Below, piece after piece: positions 1-6,633 of a DNA stretch of 11,009 nt. Under the pieces are notes generated by a model. That model made no database searches. It was not told the DNA's origin and was given only the letters and a program-made list of their open reading frames with translations. Origin of the DNA: Deltaproteobacteria bacterium (lineage in GTDB: Bacteria; Desulfobacterota; Binatia; UBA9968); contig JAHKKJ010000060.1 of the NCBI GenBank assembly GCA_020027655.1, positions 1-11,009 on the forward strand. Reading direction: 5' to 3'. The position numbers were made by a program, and so were the translations under genes. How positions within the stretch are numbered: position 1 is the first letter of the stretch; each line of letters opens with the position of its first letter.

Positions 1-71
1 GCCCAAGTCATAGGGACGCCCAAACAGAAGCCAATAGCATCTGCAAATATTGCGAGAACATGTTTTCTCAT
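1..71 (-). CDS. 5' end of an unidentified gene running off the left edge
   Basis: An ATG at 69-71 on the minus strand is preceded by a very strong ribosome binding site, AGGAGGAGGT (minus sense, 74-83), spaced 2-5 nt from the start depending on register. The 23 visible codons begin MRKHVLAIFADAIGFCLG, a short basic N-terminus followed by hydrophobic residues. That could be a signal peptide or first membrane segment, but too little is present to identify a family. The gene is divergent from the regulator-like gene at 219, with about 150 bp between them. The start call rests mainly on the Shine-Dalgarno match. Confidence 0.55.
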   Translation of the reverse strand, partial: MRKHVLAIFADAIGFCLGVPMTW

Positions 72-110
72 ATTACCTCCTCCTGAACTAGCTTTTCGGC
101 AAGAACGCTG

Positions 111-140
111 TTGAAACGCAGCTTTGATTGTGAATTAAAT
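111..140 (+). promoter_or_regulatory. Possible sigma-70 promoter for the 219 gene
   Basis: TTGAAA (111-116) is followed after 18 nt by TTAAAT (135-140), a 5/6 and a 4/6 match to the -35 and -10 consensus, in an AT-rich part of the divergent spacer. It would give a leader of about 70 nt. The match is modest and could be chance. Confidence 0.25.
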
Positions 141-218
141 AACCGGTGAGATCATGGGTAGTCCTTAGGCAAAACTAAAGTTTCTCGAAGATTTCTCTAA
201 GCGCCATACGAGCGGGAC

Positions 219-1907
219 ATGCAGTCACAAACGGAATTCGTTTTTGAACCGTTTCGCCTGGACGCGATCAACGACCGTTTGTGGCGAGAAGGAAAAGAAA
301 TCCGCCTGACGCCCAAAGCCTTCTCCGTGTTGCGCTACCTAGCCGAGCATTCCGACCAACTCATCACTAAGGAAGTCTTGCTAAAGACACTCTGGCCCAA
401 TATCGCAGTTACCGACGCGGTGCTGACCGTGTGCATCGGCGAAATCCGCAAGGCGCTCGGAGATAAACCGAACCAGCCCAAATTTATCGAGACCGTCCAT
501 CGACGGGGATATCGATTCCTGGCACCCGTTCGCAATGGCCCACAAAACAGTGTGGCAACTACGAAACAAGACATTCGCTTTTGCAGCACCGCTGATGGCG
601 TGCGAATCGCTTATTCGACGATGGGACAGGGCCCGCCCGTCGTCATTCCCCCACAATTGGTGACTCATCTTGAAGCCGATCTGGTTGAGGGGCCGCTTGC
701 CGATGTTTATGAGGCGCTGGCGCGGCGCCATACATTGGTGCGCTTCGATATGCGCGGCACCGGCCTCTCTGACCGCACTGTCCCTCTGTCTTCGGAACAG
801 CTTTTCGTTCTCGACCTTGAGGCGGTCGTCGATGAATTGGGACTGGACAGGTTCCCGTTGTACGGCCTGTGTGGAGGAGGAGAGTTAGCGCTGCGCTATT
901 ACGCGAAGCATCCCAATCGTGTGAGCCAGTTGGTTTTTTACGGAACCAGCCTTGAACCCGTCACCAGCGACCGTAAGAGACAAAACGACATCGCGCTCTC
1001 CGTGATGCGAGCCAGTTGGGAAATTGGCTCTAAGATGAGGGTAGAACGATTGATGCCGCATGGCGGAACACGGGAAGATGTCGACAGGCTTGCACGGTGG
1101 TTACGGCTCTCGGTATCAAGTGATGTATCGGAAAGATTGATGGAGCTCAGGCAGAAACCAGATGATCTGGCGCCGATCCTCGCCAATGTTTCGGTCCCCA
1201 CACTGGTTATCCACCGCAGAGGAGATCACGTGCCGTTTTCCGGGGGACGAGAACTCGCCGCCAAAATTCCTGGTGCTCGATTTCTGGCGCTTGAAGGTTA
1301 CAATCATATTCCGGCGACGCATGAAGAGGCGATGGACCTTGTTAATCCCGTCCTCGACTTCCTGGCAAATGGCGAGCACATCAGGGAAACTTCACCCTTA
1401 GGTGTACCCGCCACTTACCTGTTTTTGGACCTCGGTGGGTGCGACTCGCTAAAGCGACGGCTCGGCGAGAAATCGGCCCAAAGGCATCTTAGCGGCCACT
1501 ACGAAGCGATCCGCGCTGCAATCGAGTCGTATAATGGAACTCACGTGAAACAAACTGCCACAGGGATCGGGGCGACATTCCATTCGGCGTCGAGAGCTGT
1601 TGGATGCGCGCTCCACATACAACGCGTCATCGCCAAGCGGAACGCTGTCAACCTAAACGATGCCGTGAAGGTTCGCATCGGGCTCGATGCGGGTGAGGCG
1701 ATCGTTGAGGATAATAATGACTCTTTCGGGGTCTCGACAGAGCGAGCCCGGCAAATCTCCGCATGGGCGGAGGCGGGTCAGGTTTTGGCGTCAGACGTGG
1801 TACGGCAGCTCGTCAGCGTGAAGGGCTTCAAGTTCGAGCCCGCGGGCGTGAAGAGACTCAAGGGATTCGACGATGCAGTGGCGTTATACAAGCTCAGCCC
1901 CGGATAA
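219..1907 (+). CDS. Winged-helix / alpha-beta hydrolase / degenerate class III cyclase fusion protein
   Basis: The 562-residue protein has three parts. Residues about 5-105 are an OmpR/CadC-type winged helix, ending in the typical FIETVHRRGYRFLAPV wing, so it should bind DNA without a receiver domain. Residues about 118-383 are an alpha/beta hydrolase. Its nucleophile elbow reads GLCGGG, placing Cys218 where Ser is usual, and Asp336 (RRGDHVPF) and His363 (GYNHIP) can complete a Cys-Asp-His triad. Residues about 395-560 resemble a class III adenylate/guanylate cyclase domain. The first metal Asp is kept (Asp404 in FLDLGG), but the usual GD of the second metal site reads Ala447-Thr448, so cyclase activity is unlikely. 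Similar fusions are known in Proteobacteria and are usually annotated as adenylate cyclase or transcriptional regulator. I infer a one-component regulator sensing a small ligand through the hydrolase or cyclase-like fold. There is no obvious partner gene, and the upstream ribosome site is weak. Confidence 0.85.
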   Translation: MQSQTEFVFEPFRLDAINDRLWREGKEIRLTPKAFSVLRYLAEHSDQLITKEVLLKTLWPNIAVTDAVLTVCIGEIRKALGDKPNQPKFIETVHRRGYRFLAPVRNGPQNSVATTKQDIRFCSTADGVRIAYSTMGQGPPVVIPPQLVTHLEADLVEGPLADVYEALARRHTLVRFDMRGTGLSDRTVPLSSEQLFVLDLEAVVDELGLDRFPLYGLCGGGELALRYYAKHPNRVSQLVFYGTSLEPVTSDRKRQNDIALSVMRASWEIGSKMRVERLMPHGGTREDVDRLARWLRLSVSSDVSERLMELRQKPDDLAPILANVSVPTLVIHRRGDHVPFSGGRELAAKIPGARFLALEGYNHIPATHEEAMDLVNPVLDFLANGEHIRETSPLGVPATYLFLDLGGCDSLKRRLGEKSAQRHLSGHYEAIRAAIESYNGTHVKQTATGIGATFHSASRAVGCALHIQRVIAKRNAVNLNDAVKVRIGLDAGEAIVEDNNDSFGVSTERARQISAWAEAGQVLASDVVRQLVSVKGFKFEPAGVKRLKGFDDAVALYKLSPG

Positions 1908-2014
1908 CCTGACCAGCGCAGGCGATCGCAGCACGGCGGTGATGCCTCTAGTTTTCGGATCTCCAGTGCGGGTCACCGCGGTGGCACCTGTCTGCATGTC
2001 CGCACGGGCAAGCA

Positions 2015-2083
2015 TTGAACGTTTTGAACGGTATGCACTGCCGGAACGATGCGCAGGCTTTTGACCGCTTGAACGGCTTGAAC
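2015..2083. repeat. TTGAAC repeat tract A
   Basis: Four perfect TTGAAC hexamers (2015, 2024, 2069, 2078) and a TTGACC (2061) are separated by 3 nt within each pair. They lie just after the end of the 219 gene. Related tracts occur at 8987-9045 and 9754-9863. The tract is non-coding, and its function is unknown. Confidence 0.6.
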
Positions 2084-2105
2084 CGGGTCTTCCGTTAGCC
2101 CGATC

Positions 2106-2162
2106 GCTTTGGACCGCGGTTACAAGTGCAATCGAATCGGCGAGACGAGCAAGTCAATACTC
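2106..2162. repeat. 57-bp intergenic block, copy 1
   Basis: This block follows tract A and matches 9055-9111 at about 46 of 57 positions without gaps, sharing cores such as CGCGGTT, CAAGTG, GGCGAGA and AAGTC. In both places it lies immediately downstream of a TTGAAC tract, so tract plus block is a dispersed composite repeat. The rest of 1908-2269 holds no supportable gene. Confidence 0.65.
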
Positions 2163-2269
2163 AGGCACTACTTACTTTTGCTTGGACATCGGCCGTTCTA
2201 GCGCCGCTTGGCGACCGCTCCGCCATCCAAGCTTAGCTTGCCACTTACTTAATGAGTCCGTAAACCATC

Positions 2270-2405
2270 TTACGCATCTCTTTCGATCGAGAAGGCCCGG
2301 ATAAATTTCATTTTCACGTTGCCTAACGACTGGACGCTCAAAGTGAACCTGTTGATAGGTTCTGGGCCTTCCGCCTCAATGATAATTGCCGCATCATGCG
2401 GTCAC
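2270..2405 (-). pseudogene. 3' half of a GYD-domain protein gene
   Basis: Read on the minus strand, 2399-2270 translates to a segment beginning PHDAAIIIEAEGPEPINRF, continuing through SLGNVKMKFIRAFS and ending at a TAA stop. This is the C-terminal part of a GYD-domain protein, a small family of about 90-100 residues and unknown function. The frame is closed on the 5' side by a TGA created by a 1-nt difference from the related copy at 8636-8845, and no N-terminal half is found upstream. The overlap with that copy is about 60 bp at roughly 85% identity, with most differences in codon third positions, which points to an old paralogue that was later truncated. No start codon or ribosome site is visible. 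Confidence 0.7.
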
Positions 2406-2531
2406 ATGTCGAAGAACTGTCAAGCAGGATCTCCTTCAACTCAAGATCCAACGACACGCGAACGGCCTCCGGGCTTACTGGTCTGGGCTCGTTGTGGTTC
2501 CTTCGAATAGACCCGAGCTGCAGGAAGGGAC

Positions 2532-2583
2532 ATTCTTAGGTTTGACATAAAAGTTCCTTATCGCATACTCTCTGCCTAAGAAT
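2532..2583 (+). promoter_or_regulatory. Promoter bracketed by a 9-bp inverted repeat, upstream of the MerB-like gene
   Basis: TTGACA (2542-2547, a perfect -35) is followed after 16 nt by CATACT (2564-2569, 4/6 to the -10). The pair is flanked by perfect inverted arms ATTCTTAGG (2532-2540) and CCTAAGAAT (2575-2583). The symmetry around the promoter suggests an operator for a dimeric regulator. It is not the MerR arrangement, in which the dyad lies between -35 and -10 with a 19-20 bp spacer. The leader to the ATG at 2718 would be about 140 nt. Confidence 0.5.
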
Positions 2584-2717
2584 ATGGAGCCCAAGCTGTT
2601 CTGTCGGTAGCCGCTTGATGTTTTGGCAGAGGGGCTGATACCAGCGCTTGCGAACCTGCGTATGCTGTGCCCGTTGCAGTGGCGTGGCCGATGACGAATG
2701 GCAACGGAGACAAACCG

Positions 2718-3431
2718 ATGGCTGAAGCCGAGCTGTTGAACCGAATGTATCACGCGATCCTGGAGTGGTTCGTCGAGCATGGCCGGGCCCCGCACTATGT
2801 CGAGCTGGCGCGTCGGCTAGACTTGGCGGCAGAGGAGGCACGCCGGACGCTACGCGAGTTGGTCGATATGGGCTTGCCCGGCGTGTGGCAGCATCCGGGC
2901 ACAGACTACATCGAATCCTTCGCGCCGTTCGCCAATCTGCCGACGCAGTACTTGATCACGGTTCGCAGACGGCAACGCTGGTACGGCCAGTGAGGCTTTG
3001 AGTCGCTGGCAGTCTGCTGGCTGTTCCCCAACCAGGAAGTGCGCATTGATTGTCCCTGTCTTGACTGTGGCGAGCCGATCCGGGTGCGGATGCGGGACGG
3101 CGAGTTACTCTCCGTTGACCCGCCAGGCACGGTTGGCCACTCTAACATCCCGTACTGGCGTTGGCGCGAGGATATCGCACGCGCCTGAAGCCAGATGAAC
3201 CTCTTCCGGTCGGAAGAGCACGTGCGGCGGTGGGTGCTTTTTGACCCGGCAAGCGAGGACGGCATCCGGCCAGTCGTGGAGTTTGCTGCCCTCTTTGGCC
3301 TGCCGATGTTTCGGGAGCGCTCCGCGCTCGATTACCTGCAACGGCTACCCGCGCTGCGGCAGGAACGCTTGGCCGCCGCGGAACGCTTCGCCAAGGGCTC
3401 ACCGTTCTGGGCCGCGCGTCCGCCGTCCTAA
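2718..3431 (+). CDS. MerB-like organomercurial lyase homologue with two in-frame UGA (selenocysteine candidates)
   Basis: The frame from ATG 2718 (GGAG at 2706-2709, 8-nt spacing) to TAA 3431 encodes 237 residues if TGA 2991-2993 and TGA 3186-3188 are read through. Residues about 8-55 form the helix-turn-helix domain typical of alkylmercury lyases, and the rest is the MerB domain. From memory of MerB of R831b, which cleaves C-Hg bonds with Cys96, Asp99 and Cys159, WCALDTL aligns with QUGFESL and FCCHVHFFAS with AUSQMNLFRS. Residues 92 and 157 therefore fall on the two catalytic cysteines, spaced 65 against 63, with Glu95 in place of Asp99. Cys112, Cys114 and Cys117 form a further CPCxxC cluster. 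There is no frameshift, and the frame stays coding-like after both TGAs. Each TGA is followed by a SECIS-like hairpin. No other mer gene is in the window, so the substrate is uncertain. A pseudogene is the main alternative. Confidence 0.8.
3005..3021 (+). promoter_or_regulatory. SECIS-like hairpin 1, downstream of UGA 2991
   Basis: GCTGGCA (3005-3011) pairs with TGCTGGC (3015-3021) over 7 bp, including two adjacent G-U pairs, leaving a GUC loop. The loop begins exactly 18 nt after the TGA. In E. coli fdhF, as I recall it, the GGUC loop also begins 18 nt after the UGA, and the bases before it (UCGGUUGCA) resemble UCGCUGGCA here. A G at the start of the apical loop is the feature SelB needs. 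Confidence 0.65.
3201..3218 (+). promoter_or_regulatory. SECIS-like hairpin 2, downstream of UGA 3186
   Basis: CTCTTCC (3201-3207) pairs perfectly with GGAAGAG (3212-3218) over 7 bp, leaving a GGUC tetraloop (3208-3211). The loop starts 19 nt after the TGA at 3186-3188. GGUC is the loop sequence of the E. coli fdhF SECIS. The hairpin sits inside the codons for LFRSEE, so it coexists with a conserved protein segment. Confidence 0.7.
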
Positions 3432-3650
3432 ATATTCCACCCGGCTCCGGCGCTCGGCTGAGAGGCCACATCCCGCCGTGCTTTGGTATGGAAGAGGTTG
3501 TGTCGCTGGTTAACGGAAGTTAACTAAAAGACGTTTGACTTAGGCTCGATCGCAAATTTCATGCGAGATTTGACAAAGTCGACGGCTTGATTCCGCCCCA
3601 AGGATGAAAATTGATCGACACGTTGAAGAAATCTGGCATGATCAGATGGA

Positions 3651-3696
3651 GGGAGACGACCGAATTCACCGGCGCGCCGGTGCAATGCTGTTAGCC
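3651..3696 (-). other. Degenerate attC-like sequence at the GNAT stop codon
   Basis: On the minus strand the GNAT stop lies inside GGCTAAC (3696-3690), one base off the integron R'' consensus RYYYAAC. It is followed by ATTG, a 16-bp palindrome CACCGGCGCGCCGGTG (3682-3667) and AAT. The ATT/AAT arms can pair around the palindrome with one extra G on the first arm, as in attC L''. No good R' (GTTRRRY) follows, and the total length is short for an attC. It may be a decayed site or a chance palindrome. Confidence 0.2.
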
Positions 3697-4194
3697 CCCA
3701 ATGAGCTTAGCCATATAGAACGCATCGATGTAGTGACCGTCAATCCTGAGCGCATGTCTCTTCACTCCCTCTCTCTCGAAGCCAAACTTTTCGTAGAGCC
3801 GGATAGCTCGCTCGTTGTTGTAATTGACCATCAACTCAAGGCGATGCAATCCTTTTGATTGCGCCCACCCTTCAAGGGCCTCGAGAAGGGAACGGCCTAT
3901 GCCACGACCCACCCACGCCTGCAGGACGCCCATGGCGATATAGATCGAGTGAGCCTGGCGGCGGCCGACACCGCGACGGCCCGCAACAAACCCAATGAGT
4001 TCTTTGTCCTCTTCGCAAACGAACACAACCCCTGAGTCGGTTTTCGCCCAGTGCTCGAATATCTGGGACTGGTGTTCGACACTCGTAGGCGACTCGCCAC
4101 GTTCGAACAGCATGAAGGTGGTCTCTGAGTTGACTCGGTCGAACAACGCCACGAATGCCGGGGCATCTTGAACCTTCGCCTCACGGATGAGCAC
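3691..4194 (-). CDS. GNAT-family N-acetyltransferase
   Basis: The 167-residue protein has the full GNAT fold signature. An N-terminal MLIREAKVQDAPAFVALFD strand-helix is followed by strand IGFVAGRR (67-74), the acetyl-CoA pyrophosphate-binding loop QAWVGRGIG (92-100) leading into helix RSLLEALEGWA, and the C-terminal NERAIRLYEKFGF motif (127-139). It would transfer acetyl from acetyl-CoA to an amine; the acceptor (antibiotic, amino acid or protein N-terminus) cannot be told. The start is a GTG at 4192-4194 with an AGGAG (minus sense, 4206-4202) 7 nt upstream. It stands alone and leftward. An attC-like site 350 bp before it and a degenerate one at its stop suggest it may be an integron cassette gene, a context in which GNATs are common. 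Confidence 0.9.
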   Translation of the reverse strand: MLIREAKVQDAPAFVALFDRVNSETTFMLFERGESPTSVEHQSQIFEHWAKTDSGVVFVCEEDKELIGFVAGRRGVGRRQAHSIYIAMGVLQAWVGRGIGRSLLEALEGWAQSKGLHRLELMVNYNNERAIRLYEKFGFEREGVKRHALRIDGHYIDAFYMAKLIGG

Positions 4195-4243
4195 CCGTCC
4201 TCTCCTTTCGGGCTATGATTATCTAGTTCCGTATAGTTCCGGT

Positions 4244-4369
4244 TTACTTCTGCAAATCACAATTTGAATCACTGCCGTTTGGGTCGTTTCTACAACCGGC
4301 ACAATGAGTTGTAAAGCCGTCAGCATCACCGCAGTCCGACAAATGCCGAAAGATGTTCCCGTACATCAT
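4244..4369 (-). CDS. Possible small cysteine-containing protein
   Basis: Tandem ATGs (4369-4364) open a 41-codon frame that ends in TAA at 4244-4246. It reads MMYGNIFRHLSDCGD, then HCAGC, ending DSNCDLQK, with Cys-X2-Cys and two further cysteines. A GGGGAG lies 11 nt upstream. A second frame overlaps it: GTG 4451 to TGA 4326, 41 codons, beginning VRCFGCLKSGPNSNQ and ending HLSAFVGLR. Both look protein-like and only one, if either, can be real over the overlap. Both point the same way as the GNAT gene and lie between it and the attC-like site. I recognise neither. Confidence 0.25.
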   Translation of the reverse strand: MMYGNIFRHLSDCGDADGFTTHCAGCRNDPNGSDSNCDLQK

Positions 4370-4542
4370 CCTTGACTTGGCTCCCCGGATCTTCTGTCCA
4401 GTTCTTTTGATTTGAATTGGGGCCTGATTTAAGGCAACCGAAGCATCTCACTTGGTCATATATAATTTCGGCGAGAATACACACACGCGTCAATTGGATG
4501 CGGCGTAAGATTGGTTCGTCGGAGAATTCAGTTCAATTAGAA

Positions 4543-4603
4543 GCTTAACGTCGAAGCTCAGCCATCGCTATTTTAGCGATCGGTCTGAAGCGTGGTGTTA
4601 GGC
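4543..4603 (-). other. Integron attC-like recombination site
   Basis: In minus sense the 61 bp read R'' GCCTAAC, spacer ACCAC, L'' GCTTCAGACC, apical stem ATCGCTA-AAA-TAGCGAT, L' GGCTGAGC, spacer TTCGAC, R' GTTAAGC. R'' and R' match RYYYAAC and GTTRRRY and pair over 7 bp with one G-T. L'' and L' pair with two extrahelical bases, both on the L'' arm, which sets the orientation as leftward, and the apical stem pairs perfectly over 7 bp. This is the complete architecture of an attC folded for integron integrase. No integrase gene is in the window, so it would be a solitary site or part of an integrase-less cassette cluster. Confidence 0.65.
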
Positions 4604-4726
4604 GTCCAACTCACCGGCGCTCTCGTTCAGCACTAGCTGAACAACTAACAGCATCTGACCCAACATCGTCGATGATTGGGCAACGACCGAGATACCGATT
4701 GAACCGAATACCGTAGCGGCTGCTCT
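4598..4726 (-). pseudogene. Possible 3' remnant of a cassette gene ending in the attC site
   Basis: A minus-strand frame of 43 codons including the stop ends with the TAA that forms part of R'' (GCCTAAC) of the attC-like site, the usual arrangement for integron cassette genes. It ends NESAGELDA and contains a hydrophobic stretch around SIGISVVAQ and MLLVVQLVL. It is closed upstream by a TAG at 4727-4729, the only ATGs would leave 22 residues or fewer, and no continuation is clear in other frames. It may be a decayed gene or chance. Confidence 0.25.
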
Positions 4727-4729
4727 CTA

Positions 4730-5013
4730 CGACGGCCGAAGTGTCAAAGAGCGTCTCTGGAGTCTGGCGTAATGGTGATTGGAAAAGCGGGATAGACTAC
4801 CCGCTTCGTACCTACGGGATTTCTTTGTCTGAATGGAATGGTGACGCCTAGATCGATTTACATGCGAGCTGTTTGCTGGCCAGCTGCGGGAATTTCGCTA
4901 CCATTGGGCATAGCTTTGAGCCTTACTCCCAGTTCGTTTTAAGAAAGCATGATAGCGTTGGCAATCAAAATAGCTCGGGCGTGATTGTTGAAAAATGCGA
5001 ATGCCTTCTCAAT
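4730..5013. other. No supportable gene; one strong hairpin
   Basis: All six frames are open only over short distances. AAGCGGG (4785-4791) and CCCGCTT (4800-4806) form a perfect 7-bp hairpin with an 8-nt loop. There is no T-run on either side, so it is not a convincing terminator for the leftward operon that ends at 5014. Confidence 0.4.
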
Positions 5014-5724
5014 CTAGGGACGAGATGCAACCCGCGTCCACGTTGTGCCATTCGCCCATTCAATTCTGTCGCGTCGAACTTGCCCACGTAATCCGCCTTC
5101 CCAGTCGCGCGCGCGGACAGAACCATAACCATCATACACTAGTAGACTGGCCTTGCCGCGTTCGTTTCTCGCTTCGAGCCCGTCATGTGTTGAAACGATC
5201 TTGCAAGGTTTATCGCGTTCGCCGTTCAGATACCATGTACCCTCTAACCGACGCCGATCGTCTCTCGTATCCCGCCACTCCTCTCCTGTCGCCAGCCCGA
5301 TGACGTTTTCGAGGATATCGAGAATTTTATTACTTCGCCGGTCAACGAGAATGACATCTCTTTCGAGAATGACTCTCTCCCAATAGTCCGGGAGCCGGGG
5401 TAGTCGCGCGTCCAAATCCTGCGGTAAAGGTTCTAAACGCTTCTGCAGTCCGGGAGGGAGTGTTCCGTTCTTATCGAGATGTTTCTGAAGACCAGGAGGA
5501 AGTTTTCCTCCTCGCTTTGCTAGACCAGGCGGCAACCCTTTTGAAGGACCCCCGGATCGGTAGTAATTCTCAATTATCCTGCGCTCTTCTGGGAGAAAGT
5601 AGGCGGGTCGATCTTTAGCGAGAGCGATTGTAGATCCAACACCGACCAGAGACACGGCGGCAACAGCAAGGAAGAATAGCCGTTCTCTGGCCCGCCGCAA
5701 AACGATAGGTTTTGCCTCTTTCAT
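5014..5724 (-). CDS. Exported protein with LPPGL repeats and an RcnB/CigR-like segment
   Basis: The chosen ATG (5724) has AAAGGA 8-10 nt upstream and gives 236 residues; a longer frame extends upstream but would overlap the preceding gene. Residues 9-36 form a signal peptide (RRARERLFFLAVAAVSLVGVG... IALA). Three LPPGL units follow (64-68, 75-79, 89-93), spaced by basic residues, then a segment YWERVILERDVILVDRRSNKILDIL (114-138) like the C-terminal part of RcnB/CigR-type periplasmic proteins. The tail ends RIEWANGTTWTR, resembling small beta-rich modules that end in IeWanGtxWxR. It is probably periplasmic; its function is unknown. It is the last gene of a leftward block, 22 nt after the previous stop, and shares its LPxGL motif with the first gene of the block. 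Confidence 0.8.
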   Translation of the reverse strand: MKEAKPIVLRRARERLFFLAVAAVSLVGVGSTIALAKDRPAYFLPEERRIIENYYRSGGPSKGLPPGLAKRGGKLPPGLQKHLDKNGTLPPGLQKRLEPLPQDLDARLPRLPDYWERVILERDVILVDRRSNKILDILENVIGLATGEEWRDTRDDRRRLEGTWYLNGERDKPCKIVSTHDGLEARNERGKASLLVYDGYGSVRARDWEGGLRGQVRRDRIEWANGTTWTRVASRP

Positions 5725-5746
5725 TTCCGTGTCCTTTCTCGAAATA

Positions 5747-6610
5747 CTACTTGCCATGACCTTTGGCTTGCCCTGAATTGCCATGGCCGCCAGCCGTTGT
5801 GATGCCGCTGTTTCCACCAGCCGCCTGACCTGATCCAGTCACAATCCCCTTACCGTAAGCATTGCCGTTGCCCACGGATCTGCCGGACCCGCTGACGATA
5901 CCTTCGCCCGACTTGTTTTGTCCCGAGACGTTCTGTCCAGAATTGCCGTGGGATTTTCCACTGCCGGAAACAATCCCGCTTGAGGAGCTGGTTGATTGGC
6001 TTCCTGTAGACGAAGCATTTGTTGTGGTCATTTGTTGATTGGCGCTTTTCAGACCACTTATGACCGGGCCTAACTTAGTCCCTTGCTTTTGTGCGATTTG
6101 ACCCCAGCCCATACCCTGACTGCGCATGGTCAAAATACCTTGCAGCTGAGTTGTGGTCGCCGTCGTGCCTGTGCCTGTTGTAATGGTTCCGCCCGTCAAA
6201 GCCGCCTGTAACTGCTCAGGGGTCGGTTGGCTGATGCCCAACTGACCCAATTGCTGTTTCGCCAAGGCGAGTGAAGTAAAGACGTTCCCATGGCCCATCT
6301 TGCCTGTGGGCGGTGTGATGACCGTGGTCGTCACAGTAGGCGCTGCCCCAGGAGTTGCAGCTGGTGTTGTTGTCGTTAAAGTGATGGGTGTCCCGTTCCT
6401 TAGGCCACTAACAACGGCGGTAGAATCTGAACCCAGAAACGAGTTAAAAGTCCCGCTGATCTTACCGGTGACATTAGTTTCTCCATGACTAGTGGCTAAA
6501 GTGTTCATGCGAGACGCCTCAGTGTTAAGTGCCGACGTTGTATCGGCGAAGGCTTGGACGTTTAGCCCTAACGCCAAGATAGTTGCCCCTAATATGGCTT
6601 TGATCTTCAT
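5747..6610 (-). CDS. Secreted low-complexity Gly/Ser/Thr-rich protein
   Basis: The 287-residue protein starts at ATG 6610 with an AAGGGGGG ribosome site 9 nt upstream. Residues 1-22 are a clean signal peptide with an AFA cleavage site. A Thr/Pro-rich region spans about 78-102, and a predicted folded segment MGHGNVFTSLALAKQQLGQLG (105-125) is followed by MGWGQIAQKQGTKLGPVIS (167-185). The tail from 200 onward is almost entirely G, S, N and K, with three GIV(S/T)GSG units at 212, 237 and 255 and repeated HGNSGQ. Cysteine is absent. The composition suggests an extracellular or periplasmic, possibly matrix-associated protein. It is the third gene of the leftward block, 23 nt after the lipoprotein gene. 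I cannot name a function. Confidence 0.8.
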   Translation of the reverse strand: MKIKAILGATILALGLNVQAFADTTSALNTEASRMNTLATSHGETNVTGKISGTFNSFLGSDSTAVVSGLRNGTPITLTTTTPAATPGAAPTVTTTVITPPTGKMGHGNVFTSLALAKQQLGQLGISQPTPEQLQAALTGGTITTGTGTTATTTQLQGILTMRSQGMGWGQIAQKQGTKLGPVISGLKSANQQMTTTNASSTGSQSTSSSSGIVSGSGKSHGNSGQNVSGQNKSGEGIVSGSGRSVGNGNAYGKGIVTGSGQAAGGNSGITTAGGHGNSGQAKGHGK

Positions 6611-6633
6611 TGATTGTTCCCCCCTTATTTGAC

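Noticed and set aside
2320..2326. GCCTAAC as a second attC core
   Set aside because: It lies within GYD coding sequence and has no matching GTTRRRY partner or stem arms at attC distance.
2991..3188. The MerB-like frame as an ordinary pseudogene with two nonsense mutations
   Set aside because: Both stops are TGA, both fall on catalytic Cys columns, each has a correctly spaced hairpin, and no frameshift is present although nearby pseudogenes have several. It remains the main alternative.
3509..3524. GTTAAC-GGAA-GTTAAC hairpin as a terminator for the MerB-like gene
   Set aside because: The stem is AT-rich and short and no T-run follows.
3604..3858. Plus-strand 84-codon ORF
   Set aside because: Most of it is antisense to the well-supported GNAT C-terminus and it matches no family.
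4873..5303. Plus-strand ORFs of 72 and 102 codons
   Set aside because: They run antisense into the 3' end of the LPPGL protein gene and have no ribosome site or family signature.
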